The notes: a model not told the origin generated them from the letters alone. DNA of 64,000 nt from Adlercreutzia agrestimuris (GCF_943193125.1 NZ_CALPCX010000004.1:62001-126000), one strand, 5' to 3'. Counted from the first letter of the stretch, positions 47,522-56,900 are shown. Program-made: numbers and translations.

Positions 47522-49293
47522 TTGAAGTGTCGAATGTGCCATTGCCTCTTGATGCGGGACTGGCAAACGAAGCAGCAAAAAAGCTTATGCGCAAAGAGGC
47601 AGCAAAATGCTTAGGTGTCTCGCCTGATCAGATCATGCGGGTGCGCGTGCTCAAGCGCAGCGTGGATGCGCGCAAAAAGACGAATGTGCATTTTGTGGCT
47701 ACACTCGGTATAGATCTTGATGCGAATCTTGAAAAAACACTGATCAGCCAGTTTGCTCAACGTGCCGGTAAAGGGTTTCTGAAAGGCACCCAGGTAAAAG
47801 CCTTTGTGTCACCTGCGCGCTTAGAGGTTCCGTTTGTGGGAATAGCGTGCCAAGATGCTCACCCTGATAGCGCAACAGAAAGCTGGAGTGCGTCTGAACG
47901 AGTGCTTGTCGTGGGCACGGGACCTGCGGGATTGTTCTGCGCGCTTGTGCTCGCGCGCGCGGGTTTGAGACCACTGGTCGTTGAGCGTGGGTCTGACGTT
48001 GATGCTCGTAAAGCAAAAGTGGAAGCTTTCAATGCGGGAAGCGCTTTTGATCCTCAGACCAATATTCAATTTGGCGAAGGGGGAGCGGGAACCTTTTCGG
48101 ATGGCAAGCTTACCACCAACATCAAAAGTCCTTACGCTTTTGAAGTGTTGAATCTGTTCGTTGAGGCTGGAGCCCCCGAAGAAATTCTTTGGAAGGCAAA
48201 ACCGCACATCGGAACCGATTTGCTCATTGATGTCGTGCGCACCCTTCGCCGTCAAATTGAAGCGGCAGGGGGTGAAGTGCTCTTTGATACTCAATTTGTT
48301 GATGTGACTTTTGAGGATGGTCATGTCGTGCGTGCATGCCTTGAACAGGCTTCTCATGCAGGCGCTTTGGACGGCAAGGGTCATCAGAGGCGTGTGTGGG
48401 TGGATGTTTCTGCTGTGGTGTGTGCTTGTGGGCATTCGGCGCGCGATACCTTTGAGCTTTTATATGAAAGCGGTGTCCCGCTTGAGCAAAAGCCCTTTTC
48501 GGTAGGGGTGCGCATTGAACATCCTCAAGCACTTATCAATGAAGCACAGTATGGGCAAAGCGCACAGCATCCGGCCTTAGGGGCTGCTGATTACAAACTT
48601 GCAGTGCATCTTCAGCCAACCGAAACCGATCCTTTGCCACGTGGTGTCTACACCTTTTGTATGTGTCCGGGTGGAGAGGTAGTGTGTGCTGCAAGCGAAC
48701 CTGAGACTGTTGTTGTCAATGGTATGAGCGAATATGCGCGAGCAGGCACTAATGCCAACAGTGCACTTTTGGTCAGCGTAGAGCCAGCTGATTTTGGCTC
48801 TGACCATCCGCTGGCTGGCGTTGAGTTTCAGCGGCGCATTGAGCGTGCTGCCTATGCGGCTACTCACCTTGCGCATAAGGGTGACTATTGTGCACCTGTT
48901 CAAACGGTGGGGTCATTCTTGCAAACCGACGAAAAGGCGCCGGCATGCGTGGTGCCAACCTATTCACGTGGTACGGTACAGGTTGACCCGCGCGAATACC
49001 TGCCACAGTTTGTAACTGATGCTCTTGTGTCAGCGCTTCCTCTGTTGGATAAAAAGCTTCACGGCTTTGCTCATCCCGGTGCGGTTCTCACCGGTCCAGA
49101 GACGCGGAGCTCTTCTCCTGTGCGCATGATTCGCAACACACATCTTCAGTCAGAGTTGGTTCCAGAGGTTGACTCGGGGATATTCCCCTGCGGCGAAGGC
49201 GCAGGTTATGCGGGAGGCATTATGAGTGCCGCGTGTGATGGCGTGCGCGTTGCTTTGCAAATTTTGGAGCAGATGCGTCACCCAGATGCATAG
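47518..49293 (+). CDS. FAD-dependent dehydrogenase (COG2509 family)
   Basis: 591 aa. An N-terminal ~110-residue domain (VPLPLDAGLANEAAKKLMRKEAAKCLGVSPDQIMRVRVLKRSVDARKK) precedes the FAD Rossmann site GTGPAGLFCALVLARAGLRPLVVERG at about residue 131; then IQFGEGGAGTFSDGKLTT and GAVLTGPETRSSSPVRMIRN, and a C-terminal GEGAGYAGGIMSAACDG FAD loop. This is the COG2509 architecture, with no proven reaction. It overlaps the HI0933-type gene by four bases (ATGA), so two flavoproteins are co-translated. Confidence 0.9.
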   Translation: MIEVSNVPLPLDAGLANEAAKKLMRKEAAKCLGVSPDQIMRVRVLKRSVDARKKTNVHFVATLGIDLDANLEKTLISQFAQRAGKGFLKGTQVKAFVSPARLEVPFVGIACQDAHPDSATESWSASERVLVVGTGPAGLFCALVLARAGLRPLVVERGSDVDARKAKVEAFNAGSAFDPQTNIQFGEGGAGTFSDGKLTTNIKSPYAFEVLNLFVEAGAPEEILWKAKPHIGTDLLIDVVRTLRRQIEAAGGEVLFDTQFVDVTFEDGHVVRACLEQASHAGALDGKGHQRRVWVDVSAVVCACGHSARDTFELLYESGVPLEQKPFSVGVRIEHPQALINEAQYGQSAQHPALGAADYKLAVHLQPTETDPLPRGVYTFCMCPGGEVVCAASEPETVVVNGMSEYARAGTNANSALLVSVEPADFGSDHPLAGVEFQRRIERAAYAATHLAHKGDYCAPVQTVGSFLQTDEKAPACVVPTYSRGTVQVDPREYLPQFVTDALVSALPLLDKKLHGFAHPGAVLTGPETRSSSPVRMIRNTHLQSELVPEVDSGIFPCGEGAGYAGGIMSAACDGVRVALQILEQMRHPDA

Positions 49294-49337
49294 TTGAGCT
49301 GCAAACACTCTATGAGTGCATGGTATACTTACCCCCA

Positions 49338-49490
49338 CTAACAAGACATCCTGATAAAGGGAAGTCGGGTGAGAGTCCCGCACGGTACCGCCACTGTGAT
49401 TGAGCATTTTAAAAGCTCATCAGCCAGAATACTTTACAGGAAGCGTGTGAGCACAAGCGGCGGCATACTGCGAGTGCTACCCAGCTTAAG
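49338..49490 (+). promoter_or_regulatory. Cobalamin riboswitch
   Basis: Core consensus is clear: AAAGGGAAGTCGGGTGAGAGTCCCGCACGGTACCGCCACTGTG (AGGGAA, GGTGA.A.TCC.., GCACGGTCCCGCCACTGT), then GAGC...GCTC arm and the B12-box AGCCAGAATACTT, with a variable stem and a later hairpin. A TATACT -10-like element lies at 49324-49329. A strong terminator follows before the first gene, so cobalamin should switch off the downstream cluster by transcription termination. Exact 3' edge of the aptamer is uncertain. Confidence 0.94.
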
Positions 49491-49555
49491 ACAAGAAGAC
49501 CCATTGTGTTATAGGGTTACTTATTGTTGCTGGCTTATAAGCGTGGCGAATACGG

Positions 49556-49600
49556 GCTGCGTGTGCCTGTCGTTATATGGCAGGTGCACGCAGCTTTTTT
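49556..49600 (+). terminator. Strong terminator of the cobalamin riboswitch
   Basis: A 14-bp stem GCTGCGTGTGCCTG / CAGGTGCACGCAGC with an 11-base loop, followed by six T. It sits between the aptamer and the first gene of the cluster. Confidence 0.95.
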
Positions 49601-49676
49601 GTGTACAGCCTCTTGAGTTGATCTGTACATTTTCGCCGTCTTGTTTCAAAGGGAGAGACGAAAGGAGAAACAAACG

Positions 49677-52058
49677 GTGATTAATTTGCAGCGAAACAAA
49701 GGGGTGATGAGCAAACTTATAGCTGGTTTGCTTGCCTGCGTGTTATGCGTGTCATGTGTTCCTTCATACGCTTGGGCGCAGCCTGAAGAAAGGGCATCTT
49801 TTACGCCAAGCGTTCAGGCAGATAATGCAGAAAAAGCCCAGGTTGTACTCACTGTTATGGCGGGAACTCAGACGGATTGGACCACCAATGAAACCACGTA
49901 TGTCACCTGGGTCAACAAGTATTACACCCTTGATGATGTATTAGCTGCCGCCCATGCGTCGGGAAGGACAGATCGCACCTTAGATACGCTTACTATGCAA
50001 GATTTGCTTGATGCGGCGGTGCAAGCGGGAGATTTATGTGGATACGAAGCGCTGCCCTCTTCGTTTGGTGGGAGTTATCTTGTATCCATTACTTCAAAGC
50101 AGGATGAGACATATGCCGGCGTGGATTCGCCAAACTACGATTTGAGCCAGTTCTGGTCGGTTCTTGAAGATGGTGTACAGACGCCTTTGGCATTTGATCT
50201 AGTAACGCTCAAAGCAAATCACGCTTATCAGTTTGCTTGGGATACGTACACTTCGGCAGTTTGTCCTGATAATTGGGCGGCATTTTATGCAGATAATCCC
50301 GCACAGACGCTGCAGGCGGGTGCTGATGCTTCCCAAGGTCAAGTGACCCTGACTATCGTTGCAGGATCACAGACAGATTATACAACGGGCAAGGTCACCT
50401 ATCCTACTTGGGTTAACAAACGCTACGGATTAGCTGATGTACTCTCAGATGCGCAAGCCAAAGATCCTACTAAGACGCTTGCAACGCTTACCATGCAAGA
50501 CTTACTTGCGTATGCCCAAACTACAAAAGACATAGACTCATATGAAGCAACAAACTCAAGCTATGGCGGTTTGTATTTGAACGCTCTAACCTCTAAAGAC
50601 GGTGTTACCTTAGCGGGTTGGAATAGCGCTGACTATTCGGCGAGTTTATACTGGTCAATTTTTAATGATGGTGCGTATGCTGATACGTCTTTTTCCGAAA
50701 TTAAGCTGCAAGATCAGAAGAGTTATCAGTTTGCATGGAATTCGTTGAGCAGTGCAGCTGTCCCTCACAGCTGGAATGAGTTTTATGCATCACAGGCTCC
50801 TGGAGCCGCAGATGACAAAACTCCAGGAAATGAGGGAGAAGGCAACCAACCCACCATTACTCCAACGCCTCCTACTGAGACACTTTCACCCGATGCCATT
50901 GATCAAGCTTGCGTAGATACTCTTATTGCCACTATTGCTTCCACTTATGCAAAAACTCAGGATGCTTGGCAAGTCATGGATATGGCTGCGCTTGGTAGAA
51001 CAGAAGATGTTGATGTCTTAGGTTTTGTAAATTCGGCTGCGTTGGCTATGAAGGAACCCGCCGCAGATAATGCAATGACTGCGTATCAGCGCACAATTTT
51101 GGCGCTTACGGCTGTGGGCGAAGACGCAACAAAGGTGCCCGATGGGCAGGGAGTATTCAATGCGGTAGATGAGATGGCTCAGCGTGTAACCGCGTCATCC
51201 CCGGTAACAGTGCAGGCGTTTACCCTTTTGGCATACGCAAGTGGGCCCTATGAAGTTCCTACCACCGCTGCACTTACTCAAGATGAGCTTATTGCAGCTC
51301 TTTTGAAAAACCAGCTTCCTGATGGTGGCTTCTCTTATCGTGGAGCATCAGCTGATGCGGATGTAACTGCAATGGTAATTGCCGCCTTGGCTCCTTATCA
51401 AAAAACATCTGCGCCTGCAGCGAAAGCTTTAGGTCGAGCCATAGATGCACTACACGGATTGCAGCACGAAGATGGCGGTTTTGGCGCGACGGGATTTGGT
51501 GTTGATCCTGCCACAAATGCGAACTCAACTGCCATGGCAGTTATTGCTCTTTGTGCTGTCGGGATAGACCCGGCAACCGATTGGGTGACTAAATCAGGAG
51601 CAACGCCGCTTTCGGCGCTGCTGGGTCAAGCGTCGGCACAAAATGATGGTTTTGTTTACGCGGGACAGCTCAATCCTGGTGCTACAGAGCAGGGCTTCCG
51701 CGCGCTGGTGGCATATCGCGGATTCAAAAATACGGGGTTGCCTTACAACATCTATACTCAAGCGCGTTTGGGGCAGGCTGCAATTCCTGACGACTCGTTT
51801 ATTGATGGCGAAGGCGGAGACAAAACACCGCAAACAACGCCAGAGTACAAAACTGAGGCTTCGCCGTCTTCTGATACACAAAAAGGATCAGAATCAGCGG
51901 ATCAGAAATTGGTAGCCGCTTCTATGCCCGCTACTGGTGATCATACTGTAAGTGCTGGTGTGGCGTTGCTGGCGATGTGTGCTCTCGGAGCAACTTGCGT
52001 GGCGGCATTGCGTTTGCGAAAGCTGCGCTTGGCTGACACGCTTAAGACGCACGATTAA
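49677..52058 (+). CDS. Sortase-anchored intrinsic-factor-like protein (two DUF4430-like repeats plus alpha/alpha toroid)
   Basis: 793 aa from GTG 49677 (AAAGGAG 9 bases upstream). Signal peptide 1-34 with AWA cleavage. Two ~155-residue repeats (about 55-215 and 215-380) share the DUF4430-like beta-domain core: the first has VVLTVMAGTQTDWTT, YTLDDVLAAA, SFGGSYLVSITS, FWSVLEDGVQ and LKANHAYQFAWDT; the second has matching VTLTIVAGSQTDYTT, YGLADVLSDA, SSYGGLYLNALTS, YWSIFNDGAY. A ~320-residue helical prenyltransferase/squalene-oxidase-like toroid follows (AALLKNQLPDGGFSY, LHGLQHEDGGFG motifs). The C-terminus MPATGD (750), a hydrophobic helix and basic residues suit sortase anchoring. It is first in a cobalamin-riboswitch operon with an ECF transporter. 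Likely role: surface capture of cobalamin. Confidence 0.8.
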   Translation: MINLQRNKGVMSKLIAGLLACVLCVSCVPSYAWAQPEERASFTPSVQADNAEKAQVVLTVMAGTQTDWTTNETTYVTWVNKYYTLDDVLAAAHASGRTDRTLDTLTMQDLLDAAVQAGDLCGYEALPSSFGGSYLVSITSKQDETYAGVDSPNYDLSQFWSVLEDGVQTPLAFDLVTLKANHAYQFAWDTYTSAVCPDNWAAFYADNPAQTLQAGADASQGQVTLTIVAGSQTDYTTGKVTYPTWVNKRYGLADVLSDAQAKDPTKTLATLTMQDLLAYAQTTKDIDSYEATNSSYGGLYLNALTSKDGVTLAGWNSADYSASLYWSIFNDGAYADTSFSEIKLQDQKSYQFAWNSLSSAAVPHSWNEFYASQAPGAADDKTPGNEGEGNQPTITPTPPTETLSPDAIDQACVDTLIATIASTYAKTQDAWQVMDMAALGRTEDVDVLGFVNSAALAMKEPAADNAMTAYQRTILALTAVGEDATKVPDGQGVFNAVDEMAQRVTASSPVTVQAFTLLAYASGPYEVPTTAALTQDELIAALLKNQLPDGGFSYRGASADADVTAMVIAALAPYQKTSAPAAKALGRAIDALHGLQHEDGGFGATGFGVDPATNANSTAMAVIALCAVGIDPATDWVTKSGATPLSALLGQASAQNDGFVYAGQLNPGATEQGFRALVAYRGFKNTGLPYNIYTQARLGQAAIPDDSFIDGEGGDKTPQTTPEYKTEASPSSDTQKGSESADQKLVAASMPATGDHTVSAGVALLAMCALGATCVAALRLRKLRLADTLKTHD

Positions 52059-52075
52059 TAAAGAACGGTTGCGAT

Positions 52076-53065
52076 ATGACAGACTCACAAACCCCCCAGC
52101 CTCAAGAGCAAAGAGTTGCCCCTCCGCTTGCTTCAGATTTAGAAGCATCAAGCGAAGAAAAAAGTACTACGGAAACAAGCAACCAACACCGTCAAAGGCG
52201 CACGGCAGTTGTGGCGTGTGTCGTGGTTGCAGCTGTGGTGGTGCTGGGGGTTTGTGGTATTTGTTTGGGTGGTAAAGGCGCACAAGACGATGCAGCTTCA
52301 CTTAAGTTGGCTGCGCCCACCGAAACTGTTTCTGACTCGGACACACAAAGCAAGTCTCAGGATGCGGACAAGCAGGCACAAGGCAGCATGAGCAAGTCCA
52401 AAACAGATGCTGATTCTTCCGGCACTGCTCAAGATGATACTGAAGCGGACAAGCCATCTGATACGGTGCCCGGAGGTATAACCGATGGGGGATCAGAAGA
52501 CACGTCGGGCCAAGATGAAACCTCACAAAACGCATCTACGCAAAATACGGTTACTGGAGATGACTCACCGGGTGGTGCGCCTGACACAAGCGACGAACAA
52601 AATGACGCATCACACAAAGCATCATCAGAAGATTCTGGATCCTCATATGAAGCGAGTGCAGACAATAAACCTGCGTCTCAGCAGGCAGCTTCGGCACCAG
52701 CACCAGAGCCAGAGACACCTGTGTCAAAGCCCGAGCAACCTGCAACTATCACGGTACATGTTGCCATTGATAGTTCGCGCGCGGTGCCTTTTGGCTACCC
52801 GTCATCGCTTGGAGGGGGGACAGTTGAGCTGCGCGAAGGGGCAAGTGTATATGACGCACTTTGTGCAACTGGGGTTGCTGTTGGGGGGAGCTCTTCTTAC
52901 GTTTCCTCCATTGGTGGTCTGTCTGAATTTGCGTGTGGGAGTGGTTCAGGGTGGCTCTATTTTGTTAACGGTGCTTCGCCATCTGTTGGATGCAATAGTG
53001 CGTACGTGCAAAACGGTGATACGGTAACGTGGATTTACACAATTGACCTGGGCGGAGACTTGTAG
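52076..53065 (+). CDS. Membrane-tethered DUF4430 (transcobalamin-like) protein
   Basis: 329 aa. Cytoplasmic N-terminus, one membrane anchor (43-65, VVACVVVAAVVVLGVCGIC), a ~155-residue Ser/Thr/Asp/Glu/Pro-rich flexible linker (about 70-222) and a C-terminal DUF4430 domain (223-329). The domain has the full family pattern GGGTVELREGASVYDALCATGVAVGGSSSYVSSIGGLSEFACGSGSGWLYFVNGASPSVGCNSAYVQNGDTVTWIYTIDLG, close to the beta-domain of intrinsic factor and transcobalamin. It is between the wall-anchored protein and the ECF transporter, so it may pass cobalamin from the wall to the S component. Starts 17 bases after the previous stop. Confidence 0.85.
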   Translation: MTDSQTPQPQEQRVAPPLASDLEASSEEKSTTETSNQHRQRRTAVVACVVVAAVVVLGVCGICLGGKGAQDDAASLKLAAPTETVSDSDTQSKSQDADKQAQGSMSKSKTDADSSGTAQDDTEADKPSDTVPGGITDGGSEDTSGQDETSQNASTQNTVTGDDSPGGAPDTSDEQNDASHKASSEDSGSSYEASADNKPASQQAASAPAPEPETPVSKPEQPATITVHVAIDSSRAVPFGYPSSLGGGTVELREGASVYDALCATGVAVGGSSSYVSSIGGLSEFACGSGSGWLYFVNGASPSVGCNSAYVQNGDTVTWIYTIDLGGDL

Positions 53066-53072
53066 ATAGGCC

Positions 53073-53924
53073 ATGAGATTCCTTGAGCACCTACATCCTT
53101 TAGTGCTGGTTGTATATATGGCTGGCGTACTTGTTTTGTCTATGCTTTCGCTTGAACCGATTTCAATTGCGCTTTCACTGTGCGGTGCGTGCTCCTTTGG
53201 TGTGCTGACGCGCGGTTGGCGCCCAATGCTTCAATTTGTGCGCTGGCAGTTGGTATGCGTAGGGGTAATTGCGGTGGCGAATTTCTTGCTTTCGTCTACC
53301 GGATCAACTGAACTCTTTCGTATTGGCATGCGTGCTTTTTATTTAGAAAGCTTGCTTTTTGGGCTTTGCATGGGGGCGCTGTTGATGGCGGTCATGGTGT
53401 GGTTTTGGGATTTTGCTTCGCTTTTGACAAGCGAAAAGGTGGAAACGGTTTTTGGTAATCGCGCCCCAACGCTTGCCATTATGATCTCTATGATTGGTCG
53501 TCTTATCCCTCAGTTTGTTCGTCAAGGGCACGAAATTGATGAAGTACATCAAGCATGCAGCGCCGCATCCGCACAGAGGTCTCAACCTCTGCAAGCACAG
53601 TTTCGCCACTTGAGCGTGCTGGCAGGTTGGACGTTGGAGGATTCGCTTGAAACGGCATATGCCATGAAAGCGCGTGGGTGGGGATATGCACCGGTGCGCA
53701 CAACGTATAAGCGCTTTGTTTTTGGACGAACAGATGCGTTGTGTTTGGGTGTAGTAGTGGCGCTGTTAGGATTGAGTGGTGTGGGTGCTCTTTTAAATGT
53801 CTCCAGTTTTCATTTTTATCCTGTCATGAATGTGTCGCCAAGTATGTGGCATGTATGGAGTGCGGTGTTGTTTTTCGCACCAAGCTTTGTGGTGATAAAG
53901 GAGCGCTGCGCATGCAACCGATAG
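53073..53924 (+). CDS. ECF transporter transmembrane protein EcfT of the cobalamin cluster
   Basis: 283 aa with about six membrane helices, EcfT/CbiQ type. The second coupling helix has canonical YAMKARGWGYAP (ARG); the first, at IDEVHQACSAASAQRSQP, lacks the usual SRG/ARG triplet found in the other EcfT of this window (39697-40497). It is seven bases after the DUF4430 gene and overlaps the ATPase gene by 13 bases. It probably couples a dedicated ATPase to the S component encoded at the end of the operon, a group I (dedicated) ECF module. Confidence 0.87.
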   Translation: MRFLEHLHPLVLVVYMAGVLVLSMLSLEPISIALSLCGACSFGVLTRGWRPMLQFVRWQLVCVGVIAVANFLLSSTGSTELFRIGMRAFYLESLLFGLCMGALLMAVMVWFWDFASLLTSEKVETVFGNRAPTLAIMISMIGRLIPQFVRQGHEIDEVHQACSAASAQRSQPLQAQFRHLSVLAGWTLEDSLETAYAMKARGWGYAPVRTTYKRFVFGRTDALCLGVVVALLGLSGVGALLNVSSFHFYPVMNVSPSMWHVWSAVLFFAPSFVVIKERCACNR

Positions 53925-55438
53925 ACATAAACTCGACGCAGACGAAGCCCTCTTCTTCTGAGAAGTACTCTGCAATTTGTGCGCATGATCTTTCGTTTTT
54001 ATATCCCGATGGAACGCAAGTGCTTAATAAGCTGAACTGGGAGGTTAGTGCGGGTGCGTTTCAGCTGATAGTGGGAGATACAGGGAGCGGCAAAAGTACG
54101 CTATTGCGTTGTTTGCAACCGGCACTTACTCCTGTGGGCACTTTGACGGGCTCGTTGAGTGTGTGGGATGAGATATATACCGATGCTTCTCATGGGGTGT
54201 TTAACCCACGCGTTGGTTATGTTTCGCAAAGTCCTGAAAGCCAACTGGTATGCGACAGCGTGTGGCATGAGCTTGCATTTGGGCTTGAAAACCTTGGGAC
54301 AGACCAAGCAACTATGCGTAAACGAGTGGCAGAAGTCGCGCATTTCTTTGGGATTGAAGCATGGTTTAACAAGCGCATTGATGAACTATCGGGTGGCCAA
54401 AAACAAATCGTTTGTCTGGCGAGCATGGTGGCGTTGCGCCCGCAGCTTATGGTGCTCGACGAACCAACAGCCCAGCTCGATCCGGTTGTGGAAAAGAATT
54501 TCTTGCATGCGCTTTTTCGCATTAATCGAGAGCTTGGTATTACGGTAGTGGTGGCCACGCATAATCCTGAGACTATGGTTGATTATGCAACAAGCGCAGT
54601 GAGGCTTACTGAAGGCGCTGTGGTGCCCCTTGATCTTGCAGATCTCAAAGCAGGTGAGCAGCCGGTATTGAGTTTGCGCAGCTCTACACAAAATGGCAGC
54701 CAGGGGGTAGGTGCGCTTGAAGACGCACTTGAAGTGGTAAGCGCGCACAATGTTAGTGTTCGGTATTCGCAGTCCTCTTCACTTGTATTAGATGAGTGTT
54801 GCATTAGTGTGAGAAAGGGAAGTCTTCATGCGTTAATTGGGGGCAATGGCGCAGGAAAAACCACGCTTCTGAAAACGCTTGCTGGTGTCATCAAGCCGCT
54901 TTCAGGACGTGTGAAAAACACGCTTAAGGCAAAACAAGCCTATCTGCCGCAAAATCCTAAAGCGTTATTTGTATGCGACAGCGTTTCTGAGGAGCTCACT
55001 GAGTGGCAAGAAGCGTGTGGGTATACCTTTGATGAGTGGATGGCATGGGCGAAACGTTTTGGCCTGGAATCTCAGCTTGAGGTGCATCCCTATGATTTAT
55101 CCGGCGGTCAACAGCAGCAACTTGCGTTGGCGAAATTGCTCCTGACAAACCCTGAGTTGCTTTTGCTTGATGAACCAACGAAGGGTCTTGATGCACATGC
55201 TGCAGCTGTGTTGGCAGACGCCATACTTTCTTATGCAGAAGCAGGAAATACGGTGGTTGTTGCCACACATGATATGACCTTTGTGCAGCTTTTGGCAGAT
55301 CAAGTGACATTGCTTTTTAATGGGCAAGATGCGCTTACCATGACACCGCAGGAATTTTTTGCCGATACCATTTTTTACGAGCCTTGTGATAACGCTTTTG
55401 CTCGATTGATGAGTGGAGGCGTTTGTGCAGAGGAGTAA
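53912..55438 (+). CDS. Fused EcfA-EcfA' double ATPase of the cobalamin ECF transporter
   Basis: 508 aa from ATG 53912 (SD AAAGGAG). Two ABC domains: first Walker A GDTGSGKST (53), Q-loop GYVSQSPESQLVCDSVWHELAFGLENLG, signature LSGGQKQ (158), Walker B LMVLDEPTAQLDP; second Walker A GGNGAGKTT (309), PQNPKALFVCDSVSEELTEW, LSGGQQQ (395), LLLLDEPTKGLDA. Both Q-helices have the ECF 'S/NPE..LVCDSV' type sequence. Fusion of the two EcfA copies distinguishes it from the split ecfA1/ecfA2 of the ribU operon. Confidence 0.93.
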   Translation: MQPIDINSTQTKPSSSEKYSAICAHDLSFLYPDGTQVLNKLNWEVSAGAFQLIVGDTGSGKSTLLRCLQPALTPVGTLTGSLSVWDEIYTDASHGVFNPRVGYVSQSPESQLVCDSVWHELAFGLENLGTDQATMRKRVAEVAHFFGIEAWFNKRIDELSGGQKQIVCLASMVALRPQLMVLDEPTAQLDPVVEKNFLHALFRINRELGITVVVATHNPETMVDYATSAVRLTEGAVVPLDLADLKAGEQPVLSLRSSTQNGSQGVGALEDALEVVSAHNVSVRYSQSSSLVLDECCISVRKGSLHALIGGNGAGKTTLLKTLAGVIKPLSGRVKNTLKAKQAYLPQNPKALFVCDSVSEELTEWQEACGYTFDEWMAWAKRFGLESQLEVHPYDLSGGQQQQLALAKLLLTNPELLLLDEPTKGLDAHAAAVLADAILSYAEAGNTVVVATHDMTFVQLLADQVTLLFNGQDALTMTPQEFFADTIFYEPCDNAFARLMSGGVCAEE

Positions 55439-56171
55439 GGCGTCTTATAGATCAAAGGATGTAGGTGATTATAAGCATCCAACGCGGGAGCGTCTTCAGA
55501 GTGCCAGTGAGCTTGGAGCGCTTATAGCCGTTCCTGCTACTTTAGGTCTTTGTGCATATTTTCAAATTGAGCAATCAGCTCTTTTGAGCGTAATGGTAGC
55601 GCTCTGCGCACTTGGTTTGTTTTTCGCTGGCTTTGAAGCATCTAAGCCCCACCTTCGCCACATTATGCCTATCGTAGTTCTTGCTGCGCTTGCGGCAGCG
55701 GGGCGAATTCTTTGCGCACCGCTTCCTGATTGTAAACCGGTTTCTGCTATTTGTATTATGGCTGGTTCTGTTTTTGGGCGCAGGTCAGGCTTTATGGTGG
55801 GTGCCCTTGCTGCTTTGGTATCGAACTTCTTTTTCGGGCAAGGTCCCTGGACGCCTTGGCAGATGTATGCGTGGGGTCTCATTGGGTATCTTGCAGGGGT
55901 TTCAGCTGATCGGGGGCTTTTGAAGCGTCCGGGTGTGCTCTATACCTTTGGTTTTTTGTCAGCTCTGCTGTATGGTCTCATTTTGAATGGGTGGTATGTT
56001 GTTGGTTTTGTGCATCCTTTTACTTGGATGGGCGCTGTAGGTGCTTTTGCGGCTGCGGCGGTTTTTGATGGTGTGCATGGTGTAGCAACGGTGGTTTTCC
56101 TTGCACTCTTATATGCACCCTGGCAGCGAAAACTTGAGCGCATCAAGACCAAATACGCTTTAGTCGATTGA
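55425..56171 (+). CDS. ECF transporter S component, CbrT-like (predicted cobalamin)
   Basis: 248 aa from GTG 55425 (GTGGAGG five bases upstream; inside the end of the ATPase gene). About six membrane helices after a hydrophilic 30-residue N-terminus. The sequence AAAGRILCAPLPDCKPVSAICIMAGSVFGRRSGFMVGALAALVSNFFFGQGPWTPWQM is the signature of the S components annotated CbrT; GPWTPWQM sits near residue 140. It should bind cobalamin within the membrane and toggle when paired with EcfT-EcfAA'. Position in a cobalamin-riboswitch operon supports the substrate. Confidence 0.85.
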   Translation: MQRSKASYRSKDVGDYKHPTRERLQSASELGALIAVPATLGLCAYFQIEQSALLSVMVALCALGLFFAGFEASKPHLRHIMPIVVLAALAAAGRILCAPLPDCKPVSAICIMAGSVFGRRSGFMVGALAALVSNFFFGQGPWTPWQMYAWGLIGYLAGVSADRGLLKRPGVLYTFGFLSALLYGLILNGWYVVGFVHPFTWMGAVGAFAAAAVFDGVHGVATVVFLALLYAPWQRKLERIKTKYALVD

Positions 56172-56237
56172 ATGATATGATCGCGCAAGGAAAGTTTTGT
56201 TTGATGTTAAACACCTTTGAGATAGGTGGTTGATGCT

Positions 56238-56900
56238 ATGGAGCAACTTGGAAAAGAGAGTGAATCAATGCCATCATCGTTTGAGCCATTGTGCGCATTT
56301 GATTGCGCAACAAAAGCGTTGCGCGCAGGTCTTGCGGTGGTTTTCCCGACTGACACCGTATACGGGCTTGGTATCAGTGTTGCTCATGCGCACACCCCTG
56401 AAGTGCTCTACGCCATCAAGCAGCGTGACCGCGGAAAACCTATTGCATGGCTGGTAGGAAGTGTGGATGACCTGTATCACTTTGGCAAAGAGATACCAGA
56501 GTGGGCTCGTATTTTGGCGCAGCAATTCTGGCCGGGAGATCTGACACTTGTTGTGCGGGCGGCCGATACAGTACCTGAGGCGTTTCGCTCTGATGCTGGC
56601 ACAATTGGTCTTAGAATGCCGCGCTCTTCATATGCACTGCGCCTTATCAAGGAGCTTGGAGCACCACTTGCCACCACTTCAGCGAATCGCTCAGGTGCAC
56701 CAGATGTAGCTTCTTATGATGCGCTTGATTCGCATATTGCCGCTTCGGCGGGTGCGGTCATTCCAGGATGGGATGTTGTTTCAGAAGGTGTTTCTTCTAC
56801 GGTGGTTGATGCTTCTTCAGATGTGCCGCAAATCATGCGCGCAGGTGCGCGAGTAGAGCTTGTGCGTCAAGAGCTTGTGCGAAGCGGCGTATCCTTTTGA
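56238..56900 (+). CDS. L-threonylcarbamoyladenylate synthase (Sua5/YrdC family)
   Basis: 220 aa from ATG 56238 (AGGTGG upstream); ATG 56268 is an alternative. It makes threonylcarbamoyl-AMP from threonine, bicarbonate and ATP for the t6A-37 modification of ANN-decoding tRNAs. YrdC core: GLAVVFPTDTVYGLGISV, AIKQRDRGKPIAWLV, FWPGDLTLVVRA, TIGLRMPRSSYALRL and ATTSANRSG. It lacks the Sua5 C-terminal domain, so it is the short YrdC type. It is 66 bases behind the B12 cluster and may not belong to that unit. Confidence 0.93.
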   Translation: MEQLGKESESMPSSFEPLCAFDCATKALRAGLAVVFPTDTVYGLGISVAHAHTPEVLYAIKQRDRGKPIAWLVGSVDDLYHFGKEIPEWARILAQQFWPGDLTLVVRAADTVPEAFRSDAGTIGLRMPRSSYALRLIKELGAPLATTSANRSGAPDVASYDALDSHIAASAGAVIPGWDVVSEGVSSTVVDASSDVPQIMRAGARVELVRQELVRSGVSF

